The notes beneath the pieces were generated by a model. It saw only the letters and a program-made list of their open reading frames with translations, was not told the origin of the DNA and did not search any database. Made by a program: the position numbers and the translations under genes. A stretch of DNA of 64,000 nt, from the NCBI GenBank assembly GCA_902542855.1, contig CACBWE010000001.1, positions 36,185-100,184 of the forward strand, given 5' to 3'. Positions 63,044 through 64,000 of this stretch are shown in pieces. The stretch is from an uncultured Pelagibacteraceae bacterium (GTDB lineage Bacteria > Pseudomonadota > Alphaproteobacteria > Pelagibacterales > Pelagibacteraceae). The stretch's first letter is position 1. Each line of letters starts with the position of its first letter.

Positions 63044-64000
63044 TTACAGGATAAATTTAGATAAATCTGTATCTTTTGTAATAGAGTCTAAATTTTTATT
63101 AACATATTCTTTGTTAATAATAATTTTCTCACCAGCTTTGTCAGTTGCAGTAAAGCTTATTTCGTCTAAAATTTTTTCAATTATTGTATGTAATCTTCTT
63201 GCACCAATATTTTCAACAGATGTGTTTATTTCAGAAGCTATATTAGCTATTGCATCAATTCCATCATCTGAAAACTCAAGATCAACATCTTCAGTTTTTA
63301 AAAGTGCTACATATTGTTTTATTAAACTAAAATCTGGTTCTCTTAAAATTCTTTTAAAATCTTCACTAGTCAAAGCTTCTAACTCGACCCTAATTGGTAA
63401 TCTTCCTTGTAACTCAGGTAACAAGTCAGAAGGTTTTGCAAGTTGGAAGGCTCCAGATGCAATAAATAGTATGTGGTCCGTTTTTATTGGACCATGTTTT
63501 GTATTCACAGTTGTTCCTTCAATCAAAGGTAATAAGTCTCTTTGAACACCTTCTCTTGAAACATCTCCACCAACTCTATCTGTTCTTGCTGAAATTTTGT
63601 CTATTTCGTCCAAGAAAACTATACCATTATTCTCAGTAGAAAGCTTTGCAGCTTTAATAATTTTATCTTGTTCAATTAATTTATCTGATTCATCATTGAT
63701 TAGAATTTCATGAGATTCCTTTACTGTCATTTTTTTCTTCTTTTCTTTATTTCCCATCGACTTCCCAATCATCTCACCAATATTGATCATTCCTACATTA
63801 GCACCAGGCATCCCAGGTATTTCAAAAGATGTACCATTAGAACCACTATCACTAACAGCTATTTCAATTTCATTGTCATCTAAATCACCGTTTCTTAATC
63901 TTTTTCTGAAACTTTCTCTTGTTGCCAGACTGGCTTTTTTTCCAACTAAAGCATCTAGAACTTTTTCTTCAGCAGCTTTTTGAGCTTGTGTGAAAACTTC
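63044..64000 (-). CDS. hslU: ATP-dependent protease ATPase subunit HslU (3' part)
   Basis: AAA+ unfoldase that feeds HslV. The frame is open to the window edge (first codon at 64000), so the N-terminus with Walker A lies outside. Visible: the intermediate domain ([19 protein letters not shown]-like [30 protein letters not shown]), Walker [15 protein letters not shown], sensor/pore regions [42 protein letters not shown], and the [17 protein letters not shown] sensor 2 helix with C-terminal SKFIL, whose last residues normally dock into HslV. Orientation puts hslV upstream, beyond the window. Confidence 0.97.
   Translation of the reverse strand, partial: EVFTQAQKAAEEKVLDALVGKKASLATRESFRKRLRNGDLDDNEIEIAVSDSGSNGTSFEIPGMPGANVGMINIGEMIGKSMGNKEKKKKMTVKESHEILINDESDKLIEQDKIIKAAKLSTENNGIVFLDEIDKISARTDRVGGDVSREGVQRDLLPLIEGTTVNTKHGPIKTDHILFIASGAFQLAKPSDLLPELQGRLPIRVELEALTSEDFKRILREPDFSLIKQYVALLKTEDVDLEFSDDGIDAIANIASEINTSVENIGARRLHTIIEKILDEISFTATDKAGEKIIINKEYVNKNLDSITKDTDLSKFIL

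Noticed and set aside
1..64000. tRNA, rRNA, CRISPR arrays, insertion sequences, prophage
   Set aside because: Spacers are too short, I saw no tRNA T-arm patterns, no repeat-spacer arrays, and no transposase or integrase motifs. A tRNAscan or Infernal run would confirm.

Overview
The window looks like a piece of the chromosome of a streamlined, very AT-rich marine alphaproteobacterium of the SAR11 clade (Pelagibacterales). The basis is extreme A+T content, Lys/Asn/Ile-rich proteins, spacers of a few bases, many overlapping genes, alphaproteobacterial gene order (irr-fabA-fabB-fabI; nusA-infB-rbfA-rpsO-pnp; leuS-lptE-holA-parB-parA-rsmG-mnmG; rho-hemJ-hemH-hemE) and a single 16-strand-type porin. 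The species assignment is inference. I see no rRNA, tRNA, CRISPR, insertion sequence or prophage.

Layout. 1-2.5 kb: end of coaBC, dut, an E1-like ThiF/MoeB protein and an SH3-domain secreted protein. 2.5-8.2 kb: an iron/oxidative-stress module (rubrerythrin, CCG-type Fe-S oxidoreductase, DUF3501) beside the Fur-family regulator Irr, then divergently fabA-fabB-fabI for unsaturated fatty acid synthesis. Irr-box-like palindromes sit in front of both rbr and irr. 8.2-21.2 kb: a long minus-strand information-processing chain (tsaB-fur-miaB-phoH-ybeY-lnt-metK, then nusA-infB-rbfA-rpsO-pnp) that lacks several genes usually interleaved in it. 21-31.9 kb: envelope and housekeeping genes (polysaccharide deacetylase, Bax-like glucosaminidase, nfu, trpS, murJ, maeB, BON lipoprotein, rsmI, LppC-like protein, rdgB). 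32-38.2 kb: grpE-dnaK-dnaJ with a heat-shock-type promoter, dapB, nth, a PfkB sugar/nucleoside kinase. 38.2-42.3 kb: a tiny probable arfA, a winged-helix regulator divergent from an L,D-transpeptidase, yggS, a degenerate thiE-like gene, the porin and a DUF3576 lipoprotein. 42.3-46.3 kb: leuS (broken by a 1-nt frameshift), lptE, holA.

46.3-56 kb is the origin-proximal block: parB, parA, rsmG (with a perfect parS inside its coding sequence), mnmG, mnmE, rho, hemJ, hemH, hemE, all on the minus strand. The 266-base gap between hemE and ppsR (55740-56005) matches the position of the Caulobacter/Rickettsia origin, carries DnaA-box-like sequences, and is where gene orientation switches: everything to the right (ppsR, maf, aroE, coaE, dnaQ) reads away from it on the plus strand. 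I call it the probable oriC. The window ends with secB, fxsA, a Tim44-like protein, smr, two tandem sulfotransferase paralogues (the most accessory-looking genes here) and the 3' part of hslU.

Most noteworthy: a terminator hairpin that any nusA transcript must cross; the Irr/rubrerythrin/CCG/DUF3501 module; interlocked stop codons at convergent gene pairs with almost no terminators; a 39-codon probable arfA; the frameshift in leuS; and the oriC/parS region. No stretch over 300 bases lacks a gene.
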